A stretch of 36,105 bases of DNA from DATEPR01 sp036502345 (GTDB lineage: Bacteria > Actinomycetota > Actinomycetes > Mycobacteriales > Pseudonocardiaceae): positions 1 through 36,105 of the forward strand of contig DASXYT010000385.1 in the NCBI GenBank assembly GCA_036502345.1, read 5' to 3'. A model generated the notes under the pieces. It was given only the letters and a program-made list of their open reading frames with translations, ran no database searches and was not told the origin of the DNA. Shown here piece after piece: positions 23,628 to 31,408 of the stretch; the first letter of the stretch is position 1, and every line of letters begins with the position of its first letter. Made by a program: the position numbers and the translations under genes.

Positions 23628-24233
23628 TCAGGCGTGGTGCCGCCGCGTCTTGAGGTACCACTGGACCCCGTGCACGACCTCCATCACACCGAGCACGACC
23701 AGCCAGATGCCGGCCACCAGGGTGAGCGTGAGTATCGAGCCGAACGGTGACGCGATCAGCACGATCCCGCCCAGGATGGTGACGACGCCGACGAACACCA
23801 GCCAGCCCCGGCCTGCCGACACGCCGATGCCCACCATCGACGTGCCACGCAGCAGCCAGCCGAAGCCGATCCAGATGGCCAGCAACAGGATCGACTCGGC
23901 GGGGCCTCGGAAGCAGATCAGGCCGAGCAGCAGGCTGAACGCACCGCTGATCAGGCCCATGGCGCGCAGGTAGCCGGGCATGTGCGGCGCGAACGCCTCG
24001 GCCAACTGGAAGACGCCCGTCACCAGCAGGTAGATGCCGAACAGGGCGCCGACCACCACCAGGCTGGGGCCCGGCCACACCAGGAGCAGCACGCCCATCA
24101 CGATGGCGGCGACGCCGACCACCGGGAGCAGTGGCCAGGTGGCGTTGACCAGGAAACCGGGGAGCTTCAGGCCGCTGTCACCCGCCGGTCGTTCGTGCTG
24201 TTCCCGCTGCTGCTCAACCGAGGGATTGGTCAT
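23628..24233 (-). CDS. HdeD/DUF308-family membrane protein
   Basis: This 201-residue protein starts at ATG 24233, has a charged Gln/Glu-rich cytoplasmic N-terminus (about 20 residues), and then six membrane helices arranged as three similar pairs. The repeated pattern is GVAAIVMGVLLLVWP, ISGAFSLLLGLICF and GVVTILGGIVLIASP. This matches HdeD-type proteins, linked in E. coli to acid resistance; no role is established in actinobacteria. It is convergent and directly adjacent to the DUF1684 gene. Confidence 0.85.
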   Translation of the reverse strand: MTNPSVEQQREQHERPAGDSGLKLPGFLVNATWPLLPVVGVAAIVMGVLLLVWPGPSLVVVGALFGIYLLVTGVFQLAEAFAPHMPGYLRAMGLISGAFSLLLGLICFRGPAESILLLAIWIGFGWLLRGTSMVGIGVSAGRGWLVFVGVVTILGGIVLIASPFGSILTLTLVAGIWLVVLGVMEVVHGVQWYLKTRRHHA

Positions 24234-24368
24234 GGTCCTGGCCGCCTTCCGCGTAGCCCGCTGTCGGAAATCGTGGCACTGGTCACTCCACCGCGCCATG
24301 GGGCACGCCGACATGAACCCGACAGTTCACTCGATCATCGACTGTCAGCTCCACGATGTGACAACTGT

Positions 24369-24374
24369 TAGAAT
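24369..24374 (+). promoter_or_regulatory. -10 box for the COG4280-like gene
   Basis: TAGAAT lies 30 nt before the SD of the gene at 24405, in the least GC-rich part of the gap between the divergent HdeD-like and COG4280-like genes. A clear -35 at the right distance was not found. Confidence 0.4.
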
Positions 24375-24404
24375 TTCGAGGTATCGATCGAGTGAGGAGT
24401 CGCC

Positions 24405-25145
24405 ATGACAGCCGGAGCACTGTTTCTCGCGGTGTTCCTTGCCTGCGTCGTGGAGGCCGTCGAGGCCCTGACCATCGTGCTGGCGGCCGGCACCGCACGT
24501 GACTGGCGTTCGACAGGGCTGGGGGTCGGTGCCGCCCTCATCGCGCTAGCCATCGTGGTCGCCGCGCTCGGGCCTGCGCTCACCGCGATCCCGCTGTCCG
24601 CGCTGCGCCTGGTGGTCGGCGGACTGCTGCTGATCTTCGGTCTGCAATGGTTGCGCAAGGCCGTGCTGCGCGCCAGCGGGCACAAGGCACTGCACGACGA
24701 GACAGCGATCTACGCCAGAACACTGGCCGCCGCGGAGAACGCACCGCCGCAACGGCGAGGGCTGGTCACCGACTGGTACGCGTTCACCCTGTCGTTCAAG
24801 GGTTGCACACTGGAAGGCCTCGAAGTCGTGTTCATCGCGTTGACCTTCGGCAGCAACCAGCACGACATCCCACTGGCCGCGATCGCCGCCGTGGCCGCGG
24901 TTCTGGTGGTGGCCGCGGCAGGGCTGGCGATCCGCGCGCCGCTGGCTCGGGTGCCGGAGAACACGATGAAGTTCGTGGTCGGCATCATGCTGACCTCGTT
25001 CGGCGTGTTCTGGGGCGGCGAGGGCGCAGGCGCACACTGGCCCGGCTCGGACGCCGCCCTGTTGGGCATCGTGCCCGCCGTCGCGGTGTTCGCCGTCGCG
25101 CTGGTCGCCGTGTTGCGCCACAACACTCCGGTGGCCGTCCGATGA
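24405..25145 (+). CDS. COG4280-like integral membrane protein, possible cation transporter
   Basis: This 246-residue protein with about seven membrane helices starts at ATG 24405 (SD GAGGAG). It carries two similar acidic motifs in membrane helices, one per half: VVEAVEALTIVLAAG (about residues 15-29) and TLEGLEVVFIALTFG (about 135-150). Each has glutamates spaced ExxE. Paired acidic helix motifs of this sort occur in the Gdt1/UPF0016, Ftr1 and LysE-like families of metal or small-ion transporters, so an ion-transport role is a fair inference but unproven. Its stop overlaps the next small membrane gene (ATGA). Confidence 0.75.
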   Translation: MTAGALFLAVFLACVVEAVEALTIVLAAGTARDWRSTGLGVGAALIALAIVVAALGPALTAIPLSALRLVVGGLLLIFGLQWLRKAVLRASGHKALHDETAIYARTLAAAENAPPQRRGLVTDWYAFTLSFKGCTLEGLEVVFIALTFGSNQHDIPLAAIAAVAAVLVVAAAGLAIRAPLARVPENTMKFVVGIMLTSFGVFWGGEGAGAHWPGSDAALLGIVPAVAVFAVALVAVLRHNTPVAVR

Positions 25146-25345
25146 TCACTCGGGTCCGGGCATTCGGTGCCTTCTGGTACGACTTCGTGGTCGGCGACGA
25201 CTGGCGGGTGGCGATCGCCGTCATCGTCGGACTCGCGGCGACCTTCGGGCTGAGCAAGGCGGGGATTCCGGCGTGGTGGGTGCTGCCGGTGTGTGTGCTG
25301 CTGGTGCTGCCGTTGAGCCTGCGCCGCGCCCGACGCAAGGATTAG
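25142..25345 (+). CDS. Small membrane protein (67 residues)
   Basis: ATG 25142 overlaps the stop of the COG4280-like gene by 4 nt. The protein has two predicted membrane helices (VAIAVIVGLAATFGL and WWVLPVCVLLVLPLSL) and an Arg/Lys-rich C-terminus (RRARRKD), which suggests both ends lie in the cytoplasm. Coupled translation suggests it is a subunit or helper of the larger protein. Its 3' end overlaps the convergent PEBP gene by 4 nt. Confidence 0.75.
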   Translation: MITRVRAFGAFWYDFVVGDDWRVAIAVIVGLAATFGLSKAGIPAWWVLPVCVLLVLPLSLRRARRKD

Positions 25346-25896
25346 CGTTCGTAGACGCAGGTCAGTCGGCCTCGGCCGAGGACGGGTTGGGTGACGGCAG
25401 CCAGCAGAGTGCGGGGTCGCGCGTCGTCATTGCCGGCCAGCGGGCTTCCCAGGGCGAACAGTTGGAAGACGTAGCGGTGCGGCCCGTGGCCCTTGATGGG
25501 TGCCGGGCCGTGATAGCCACGCCCGATGGTGGACCGCAGAATTCGTACCCCTGGACCGGGCTGCTTCGCCGCCAGGGCACCGGGTTCCAACGCTCCGGCG
25601 GCCGGGTCGATCAGGGCGGCGCAGTGCACTGCGGGCTTGGCCATCGGGACGTCGATGTCCTCGACGACCAGGAGCAGTTGCGCTGTGCCGGGTGGGAGCG
25701 AGGTCCAGTCCAGGTGGGGCGAGAGGTCGTCACCGCCGACGGGCTTCGCGCAGTGCGCCAGCGGTAGGACACCGCCGTCGTCGAAGTCTCGGCTGGTGAG
25801 GGTCAGCGCCTCGGGGCCGTGCAGGTTGGGCAGGTTCCAGGCCGTGTGGGTCTCGCCTGCCCTGCGGTTGCGTAGCAGTCTGCCGAGCGGGCTCAT
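25342..25896 (-). CDS. YbhB/YbcL-type PEBP-family (Raf kinase inhibitor-like) protein
   Basis: This 184-residue PEBP-fold protein has the family motifs in partly altered form: SPHLDWTSLPPGTAQLLLVVEDIDVP (usually DPDAP) and GHGPHRYVFQLFAL (GxHR). The ligand pocket may thus differ from canonical members. ATG 25896 overlaps the stop of the upstream efflux gene (ATGA), so it is the last gene of the MarR - MFS - PEBP operon. It has no signal peptide; function is unknown. Confidence 0.85.
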   Translation of the reverse strand: MSPLGRLLRNRRAGETHTAWNLPNLHGPEALTLTSRDFDDGGVLPLAHCAKPVGGDDLSPHLDWTSLPPGTAQLLLVVEDIDVPMAKPAVHCAALIDPAAGALEPGALAAKQPGPGVRILRSTIGRGYHGPAPIKGHGPHRYVFQLFALGSPLAGNDDARPRTLLAAVTQPVLGRGRLTCVYER

Positions 25897-27617
25897 CGGG
25901 TGGCCTCCACGGTTTCACGGACCTTGGACCTGGTGGCGGGGACGCTGGTGCCGCGCAGCAGGGAGGCGATCGCGGCGAGCAGGGCGAGGACCGCGCCGAA
26001 CGCGAACACGATGACCAGGCCCGAGTGGAACGGGCCGGAGATCAGGTTCGGGAAGAACTCGTGCCCGGTGAGCGTCTGCTGCTGCACGTGGGTCAGGTGC
26101 GCCAGGGTGCCGCTGGGTTGAAGGAGATGCTGGATCGGGTTGACGCCCAGTTGGGCGGCGAACAGGGACGAGACCGGCGGCAGACCGCCGATCTGGCCCG
26201 CGAGGTGCGCCGGGACGCCCTGCTGTTGCAGGCCCTGGGTCAGGGTGTGCGGCAGGTTGCTGGCCAGCCCGGCGATCATCAGCGAGAAGAACACGCCGAT
26301 GGACACCGCGGTGCCCGAGTTCTGGAAGGTGGCCCGCATGCCGGAGGCGACGCCCCGCAGCCGCGCCGGCACGCTGCCCATGATGGACGAGGAGTTGGGC
26401 GAGGCGAACATCCCGCTGGCGATCCCGTTGAGCGCGATCAACACAGCGAAGATCCAGTAGCTGAAGTCGACCGGCATCAGCATCAGGCCCACGAAGGTGG
26501 CACCGAACAGCAGCGCCCCGCCGGTGGCCAGGCCCCGGGAGCCGATCCGGTCGGACAGGTACCCGGACACCGGACCCGCGGCGAGGAAGCCCGCGGTCAA
26601 CGGCAGCATGAAGATGCCGGCCCACAGCGGTGTGTTGTTGAAGTCGTAGCCGTGCAGTGGCAGCCAGATCCCCTGCAGCCAGATGATCAGCACGAACTGC
26701 ATGCCGCCACGGCCGATCGAGATGGCCAGGCCGGCCAGGTTGCCGAAGGTGAACGCCCGCAGGCGGAACAGGCTCAGTTGGACCATCGGCGCGGCGACCC
26801 GCTTCTCGATGGCGACGAACGCGGCCAGCAGGATGAGTCCGCCGACGATCAGCCCGTCGACCAGCGGGTTGGTCCAGCCCATGGTGTGGCCGCCGTAGGG
26901 CTGGAGGCCGAAGGTGATCGCGATCAGGACCGCGCTCAGCCCCACGGCGAAGGTGACGTTGCCCCACCAGTCGATCCGGCCGCCGCCGCGCTGACCGGTC
27001 TCGCGCAGGGTGCGGTAGGCCCACACGGTGAAGAAGACCCCGACGGGCACGTTCACCCAGAACACCGCCCGCCAGTCCCAGGCCGAGAGCAGGCCACCGG
27101 CGACCAGGCCGATGAACATCCCGCCCAGGCCGGCCACCTGGTTGATGCCCAGGGCGAAGCCGCGCTGCTCCGCAGGGAAGGCATCGGTCAGGATCGCGGC
27201 CGAGTTCGCCATCAGCATCGAGCCGCCGACCGCCTGCAGCACCCGCCAGCCGATCAGCCACATCGCTCCGTGGCCGCCGTCGAAGGGGTCGAAGGACAGC
27301 AGGATCGAGGCGACGGTGAACACCGCGAAGCCCGCGTTGTAGATCCGGACCCGGCCGAACATGTCGCCGAGGCGGCCCACGGTGACCACCAGGACGGCCT
27401 GGACCAGCCGGTATCCCATGATCATCCACAGCAGATAGGCGATGTTGCCAGGAGCCAGCGGGTCCAGGTTGATGCCCCGGAAGATCGCCGGCAGGGCGAT
27501 CAGCACGATGGAGCCGTCCAGCGCCGACATGAAGACCGCTGCGGTCGTGTTGGTCAGCGCCGTCCACTTGTACCGGTCGTCCGCCGACCGCTGGGCAGCC
27601 TTGGCAGGTTCACCCAT
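25893..27617 (-). CDS. DHA2-family (14-helix) MFS drug efflux transporter
   Basis: This 574-residue protein starts at ATG 27617 (SD GAGGAAG). It has about 14 membrane helices and the DHA2 motifs: a first-helix acidic motif MSALDGSIVLIALPAIF, the helix 2-3 loop GRLGDMFGRVRIY, RVLQAVGGSMLMANSAAIL, and the helix-5 region AGLGGMFIGLVAGGLLSAWDWRAVFWVNVPVG. A long loop rich in Gln/Leu/His (about residues 460-540) lies near the C-terminus before the last helix. It probably exports toxic organic compounds by proton antiport. It lies 31 nt downstream of a MarR gene on the same strand, the usual arrangement for a ligand-induced efflux pump. Confidence 0.92.
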   Translation of the reverse strand: MGEPAKAAQRSADDRYKWTALTNTTAAVFMSALDGSIVLIALPAIFRGINLDPLAPGNIAYLLWMIMGYRLVQAVLVVTVGRLGDMFGRVRIYNAGFAVFTVASILLSFDPFDGGHGAMWLIGWRVLQAVGGSMLMANSAAILTDAFPAEQRGFALGINQVAGLGGMFIGLVAGGLLSAWDWRAVFWVNVPVGVFFTVWAYRTLRETGQRGGGRIDWWGNVTFAVGLSAVLIAITFGLQPYGGHTMGWTNPLVDGLIVGGLILLAAFVAIEKRVAAPMVQLSLFRLRAFTFGNLAGLAISIGRGGMQFVLIIWLQGIWLPLHGYDFNNTPLWAGIFMLPLTAGFLAAGPVSGYLSDRIGSRGLATGGALLFGATFVGLMLMPVDFSYWIFAVLIALNGIASGMFASPNSSSIMGSVPARLRGVASGMRATFQNSGTAVSIGVFFSLMIAGLASNLPHTLTQGLQQQGVPAHLAGQIGGLPPVSSLFAAQLGVNPIQHLLQPSGTLAHLTHVQQQTLTGHEFFPNLISGPFHSGLVIVFAFGAVLALLAAIASLLRGTSVPATRSKVRETVEATR

Positions 27618-27648
27618 CAGTTTGCTTCCTCATGGTTCCGCCCCCGCA

Positions 27649-28089
27649 TCAGATGTTCGTGGCCAGTCGCTCCAGCAGCGTTGCCGCCGCCGCGAGCTGC
27701 TCCAGTTCGGTCGATGTGAACGCGCCGCTGGTCAGGGCCTGGGCGACCAGTTCGGCGCGTGCGTTGCGTTTGTCCTTCAGCGACTGCGCGCCTGCCTCGG
27801 TCACCGCGAGCACCACGCGCCTGCCGTCGTCGGGATCCGGGCGGCGTTCGATCAGGCCGCGGGCCTGCAGCGCACCGACCGTCGCCCCCATCGCCTGGGC
27901 GGTGATCTGCACCTGCCGGGCCAACGCCGACGATGTGGTGGGCCCCGAGCGGTCCAGGCATGCCAGGGCGGTCCGTTCCGGCATGGTGAGCCCGCCGCCG
28001 ACAGGTATCTGGCGCACCCGACGCACGAGGACGCTGACGCTCGCCAGCAGAGCCTCAGCGACACCGTTCGCGTCCAGGTCGCCGTCCAT
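27649..28089 (-). CDS. MarR-family transcriptional regulator
   Basis: This 146-residue winged-helix regulator has the MarR core: LTMPERTALACLDRSGPTTSSALARQVQITAQAMGATVGALQARGLIERRPDPDDGRRVVLAVTEAG (about residues 34-100), where the DPDDGRR wing is characteristic. N- and C-terminal helices form the dimer interface. It leads the operon with the efflux transporter and PEBP gene and very likely represses it in the absence of a ligand. The ATG at 28089 has no SD; a -10 box ends 6 nt upstream, so the transcript is probably leaderless. Confidence 0.92.
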   Translation of the reverse strand: MDGDLDANGVAEALLASVSVLVRRVRQIPVGGGLTMPERTALACLDRSGPTTSSALARQVQITAQAMGATVGALQARGLIERRPDPDDGRRVVLAVTEAGAQSLKDKRNARAELVAQALTSGAFTSTELEQLAAAATLLERLATNI

Positions 28090-28095
28090 ATGCTA

Positions 28096-28101
28096 AGTCT
28101 A
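28096..28101 (-). promoter_or_regulatory. -10 box of the MarR operon, leaderless, with overlapping palindrome
   Basis: On the minus strand TAGACT is followed by six bases and then the ATG, so transcription would begin at the start codon. On the plus strand TAAGTCTAGCTTA (28094-28106) is a nearly symmetrical site around CTAG overlapping the -10, the expected location for MarR autorepression. Confidence 0.5.
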
Positions 28102-28169
28102 GCTTATCAACCTGCCTTATGGTTTTTCGGGCAGCACTGCGCCGTACCCGGGCAGGCCGCACCAGCCCG

Positions 28170-28718
28170 TCAGGTGTCGGTTTCCTCGGCGAACACGCGG
28201 GCCGCGTACTCCTCCAGCGCCTGCTCGCAGGTGGCCAGCGCCGCCACCGTGGCCTCCCGGCCGGGTGCGCCGAACACGTCCCGAGCGGTGATCTTGGCGA
28301 GCCAGTTGCGCAGCTTCACCAGGTCCTCCTCGTTCTCCTCGAGTTCGGCGTAGGTGAAGTGGTTGGCGCGGTACTCCTTGTCCAGTTGGCCCATGAAGTC
28401 CTGGCACTTGTCGACGATCTCCTCGTACTCGTCGTCGCGCGCGGCCTGGAACGCTGCCCGCACGTCTGCCTCGCCGACCAGCACGTTCGTGGACAGGAGG
28501 ACGGCGGTGCCGGACATCTCGACGATCTCGTGCCGCAACTTGCGCAGCGCCCGCTCGGCGGCCGGACTCGCGGGCAGCGCGGCCACGGAGTTCTGCAGGT
28601 AGATCGCACCGAGCCCCTTGATCCGCCGCCACGCGGTGGCCCGCAGCCGGGTCGGCTCGGACGGGATCCGGTAGATCAACAGCAGCCAACCCTGCGGTTC
28701 ATCAGAAGTCGCTGACAC
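28170..28718 (-). CDS. ChrB N-terminal-domain-like protein (chromate resistance regulator family)
   Basis: This 182-residue protein resembles the N-terminal domain of ChrB: WLLLIYRIPSEPTRLRATAWRRIKGLGAIYLQNSVAALP (about residues 11-50), followed by a charged helical region (DDEYEEIVDKCQDFMGQLDKEY; ELEENEEDLVKLRNWLAKI). The start is GTG 28718 with only a weak SD. In chromate-resistant bacteria ChrB regulates the chrA exporter gene, but there is no chrA here, so the true role may be different. It stands 24 nt from the globin gene upstream on the same strand, so the two are probably co-transcribed. Confidence 0.8.
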   Translation of the reverse strand: MSATSDEPQGWLLLIYRIPSEPTRLRATAWRRIKGLGAIYLQNSVAALPASPAAERALRKLRHEIVEMSGTAVLLSTNVLVGEADVRAAFQAARDDEYEEIVDKCQDFMGQLDKEYRANHFTYAELEENEEDLVKLRNWLAKITARDVFGAPGREATVAALATCEQALEEYAARVFAEETDT

Positions 28719-28742
28719 GGCCCCAGTCTGCCCGATCGCCGG

Positions 28743-29198
28743 TCAGGTGCTCTGGATGCCGTCCCAGGACCAGTGCGGCAGCGGCAGCGTGGACAGGGCT
28801 TTCGCTTCGTCGTCCGAGTAGGACAGCACGTCGGCGACGGCCCACTCCATGTAGGCGCGCATCGCGGCGCGGAACTCCGGGTCCTCGGGCAGGTTCGCGT
28901 CGTCGACCGCCTGCACGAAGCACTCCACGAAACGGCGGCCCAGATCGGTCATGTCGCCGTTGCCGGAGTGCATGTACACCACGGAAGCCTGATCGCCGCA
29001 CGACTTGGAGAACGTGGGTGGCCCGCCCAGCACCTCGGCCCAATAGGCGGCCAGCCGCTGGACGTGCTGCGGGTTCTGGTCGGGATGCGAGAACGGGTGG
29101 TTCAGTTCCGGGTCGGCAAGGCAGCGCGCGTGATGCGCGGTGGCCAGCGCGAGCAACGCGGGCTCACCACCTGCGTACTCGAAGAGGGTGGGACGCAC
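28743..29198 (-). CDS. Truncated-globin-family protein (group II-like)
   Basis: This 151-residue globin is read from GTG 29198, which gives the usual N-terminus RPTLFEYAGGEPALLALATAHHARCLADPELNHPFSH. Upstream in-frame sequence reads as a non-conserved tail, so the shorter start was preferred. The conserved segments are YWAEVLGGPP and VYMHSGNGDMTDLGRRFVECF, where the His probably is the proximal haem ligand. Such globins bind O2 or NO or assist redox enzymes. It lies upstream of the ChrB-like gene on the same strand and is divergent from the Tat/DUF4331 cassette. Confidence 0.85.
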   Translation of the reverse strand: MRPTLFEYAGGEPALLALATAHHARCLADPELNHPFSHPDQNPQHVQRLAAYWAEVLGGPPTFSKSCGDQASVVYMHSGNGDMTDLGRRFVECFVQAVDDANLPEDPEFRAAMRAYMEWAVADVLSYSDDEAKALSTLPLPHWSWDGIQST

Positions 29199-29319
29199 GC
29201 GGCAAGAGTCGCATAACGACCTACCGCCCGCCACCACGTTGACTCAGCGAGCACGACAGGTCACCGAAGTTCTGCCGCGCCGGACCCAGCCGCGACGGCG
29301 TCAGCTTCGAACCATCCGC

Positions 29320-29640
29320 ATGCAGACACCTGGTACTGGCCCGGACGAGGGCCACCAAGACGAACAGGAACGACCGAGCACCGGGCTGTCCCGGCGCGGT
29401 CTGATGCGGAGCGCCGCGGGTGTCGGGGCCGCCACCGTGGCCGCCGGTTTCCTGGCGAGCGCGCTGTCCGAGCCCGCTTCCGCCGCGACCGTCCCCACCG
29501 ACGACGTGCCTACCGACGAGCCCGTTGTCGCCCACGTGAGTGACGCGCGCACCGGGCAGATCGATCTGTTCGTCGGTATCCGGCACGTCCGGGTCCGCGA
29601 CCACGAACTCGCAGCGCGGCTGACCCGCGCAGTCCGCTAG
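29320..29640 (+). CDS. Tat-exported small protein of unknown function (106 residues)
   Basis: ATG 29320 begins a hydrophilic segment of about 25 residues. A twin-arginine signal follows (LSRRGLMRSAAGVGAATVAAGFLASALSEPASAA). The short mature part of about 45 residues ends in HVSDARTGQIDLFVGIRHVRVRDHELAARLTRAVR. The Tat signal is long compared with the mature protein, suggesting that the product folds or binds a partner before export, or is carried by one. It lies 28 nt before the DUF4331 gene, which itself lacks a signal, so the two may be exported or act together. Confidence 0.78.
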   Translation: MQTPGTGPDEGHQDEQERPSTGLSRRGLMRSAAGVGAATVAAGFLASALSEPASAATVPTDDVPTDEPVVAHVSDARTGQIDLFVGIRHVRVRDHELAARLTRAVR

Positions 29641-29668
29641 CCAGTCCGACCCCGAGTGAGGCCCAGTC

Positions 29669-31075
29669 ATGTCATCGCACCGCGAGGCACCGGAGATCTC
29701 CAAGGACCCGGTCGCCGACAGTTCCGACGTGTACGCGTTCGTCAGCCCGGACAGACCTGACACCGTCACGCTGATCGCCAACTACGTGCCACTGCAGGGA
29801 CCGGCAGGCGGCCCCAACTTCTACGAGTTCGGCGACGACGTCCTCTACGAGATCCACATCGACAACAGCGGTGACGGGCGCGCCGACGTCACCTACCAGT
29901 TCCGCTTCACCACCTCCGTGCGCAACGAGAACACGTTCCTCTACAACACCGGCCCCATCCAGGCACTGAACTCGCCGAACTGGAACCGGCGCCAGTTCTA
30001 CAGTGTCACCCGGCTGGACAGCCACGGCCGCGGCCAGACCCTCGGCCACGGGCTCGCCTGCCCCCCGTGCAACATCGGCCCACTGTCCACTCCGGACTAC
30101 CCTGCCCTGGCGGCGTCGGCCGTGCACACCCTCGGCGGCGGCAGGACGGTGTTCGCAGGCCAGCGTGCCGAGGGGTTCTACGTCGACCTCGGCTCGATCT
30201 TCGACCTCGGCGATCTGCGCCCGTTCGCCAGCGCGCACAACGACTTCGGGCTGAGCAAGTTCCCCACCAGCGGCCCCGGCGTGAACGCCACCAAGGACCT
30301 GAACGTGCACTCCATCGCGCTCCAGGTGCCGATCACCGACCTCACCAGGGGCGGCTGGCGCGGCCGCACCACCGCTGACGCCGGCAAGCCGCAGGCCGTG
30401 ATCGGCGTGTGGACGACGGCCAGCCGACAGCGCGTCCGGCTGTGGGACGCCGACCGTGGCCAGCACGTCAACTCCGGGCCGTTCACGCAGGTCTCCCGGC
30501 TGGGCAACCCGCTGTTCAACGAGGTCCTCGTGCCGATGGGCAAGAAGGACCTGTGGAACACGCTCCCGCCGGCCGACGACAAGCAGTTCGCCCAGTACGT
30601 CAGCCATCCCGAACTGGCCGGGCTGCTACCGGTGCTGTACCCGGGCGTGTTCCCCAACCTGGACAAGCTGAACAAGGCGGGCACCGCGCGCGCCGACCTG
30701 CTCGCCGTGCTGCTCACCGGTCTGCCGGCCGGTGTGGTGCCCGGCTTCCAGAACTTCACCAGCGCCGTCCAGGCGGACATGCTCCGGCTGAACACCGCCA
30801 TTCCACCGACGGCCAACCCGAACATCCTCGGCCTGCTCGGCGGCGACGCCGCGGGCTTCCCCAACGGCCGCAGGGTGTTCGACGACGTCGTCGCCGTCGA
30901 ACTGCGCGCCATCGCAGGCGTGACCTACGCCCTGGTGGACAAGACGTTCACGCCGGACGCGGCAGCGGGCCAGCTCACCGACGGCCTCACGCCGGACAGC
31001 CTGGACGTGCCGTACCTGAACCAGTTCCCCTATCTCGGCGTCCCGCACAGCGGGTTCACCACGCCGGCCAGCTGA
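29669..31075 (+). CDS. DUF4331 family protein
   Basis: This 468-residue protein begins with the family's hallmark MSSHREAPEISKDPVADSSDVYAF, and then alternates beta strands (YEIHIDNSGDGRADVTYQFRF) with loops. A CPPC motif lies in GLACPPCNIGPLSTPDY (about residue 130), and the C-terminal part has GLLGGDAAGFPNGRRVFDDVVAVELRAIAG. No signal peptide is present, although relatives in other phyla are exported. The biochemical activity is unknown; the invariant His/Arg/Glu start and CPPC suggest a metal or redox site. It lies in a three-gene cassette with the upstream Tat protein and the downstream 107-residue protein. Confidence 0.87.
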   Translation: MSSHREAPEISKDPVADSSDVYAFVSPDRPDTVTLIANYVPLQGPAGGPNFYEFGDDVLYEIHIDNSGDGRADVTYQFRFTTSVRNENTFLYNTGPIQALNSPNWNRRQFYSVTRLDSHGRGQTLGHGLACPPCNIGPLSTPDYPALAASAVHTLGGGRTVFAGQRAEGFYVDLGSIFDLGDLRPFASAHNDFGLSKFPTSGPGVNATKDLNVHSIALQVPITDLTRGGWRGRTTADAGKPQAVIGVWTTASRQRVRLWDADRGQHVNSGPFTQVSRLGNPLFNEVLVPMGKKDLWNTLPPADDKQFAQYVSHPELAGLLPVLYPGVFPNLDKLNKAGTARADLLAVLLTGLPAGVVPGFQNFTSAVQADMLRLNTAIPPTANPNILGLLGGDAAGFPNGRRVFDDVVAVELRAIAGVTYALVDKTFTPDAAAGQLTDGLTPDSLDVPYLNQFPYLGVPHSGFTTPAS

Positions 31076-31084
31076 GGAGCGGGC

Positions 31085-31408
31085 ATGACCGAACCCGACA
31101 GCCTGGTACTGGACATCGGCGGTGACGTCGGTGCCCTGGTCATCCACACCGGACCGGACATGGCGGAGACCGAGGTCGAGCTCAGCCCGGTCGGGACCAC
31201 CACCCGCAGCCACAACGTGGTGCACGCGCGGCACAACCGGCACGGCATCCAGCACAACGCCGTGTTCCCGCAACTCGAAGCGGGCGCGTACACCGTGTGG
31301 CGGGATTCGCTGACACCGCACGGCACCGTGACCATCACCGGCGGGCAGGTCACCGAGTACCACCTGGAGCCGACGGCTCAGACGCGGTCCCACGGCACGG
31401 CGTCGTAG
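31085..31408 (+). CDS. Small beta-rich protein of unknown function (107 residues)
   Basis: ATG 31085 lies 9 nt after the DUF4331 stop, with GGAGCGGGC just upstream as SD. The protein looks all-beta (LVLDIGGDVGALVIHTG; EVELSPVGTTTRSHNVVHARH; AVFPQLEAGAYTVWRD; GTVTITGGQVTEYHLEP), a fold like a carboxypeptidase-regulatory or PPC-type beta-sandwich. It is His-rich (HARHNRHGIQH), which could bind metal. The family is often found next to DUF4331 genes in actinobacteria as far as I recall, but no function is known. The last 31 nt overlap the convergent aminotransferase gene. Confidence 0.75.
   Translation: MTEPDSLVLDIGGDVGALVIHTGPDMAETEVELSPVGTTTRSHNVVHARHNRHGIQHNAVFPQLEAGAYTVWRDSLTPHGTVTITGGQVTEYHLEPTAQTRSHGTAS

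Noticed and set aside
26025..27719. 564-codon open frame opposite the DHA2 transporter
   Set aside because: Rich in Gln, Arg, Asp and His with no pattern; an artefact of third-position GC opposite a membrane protein.
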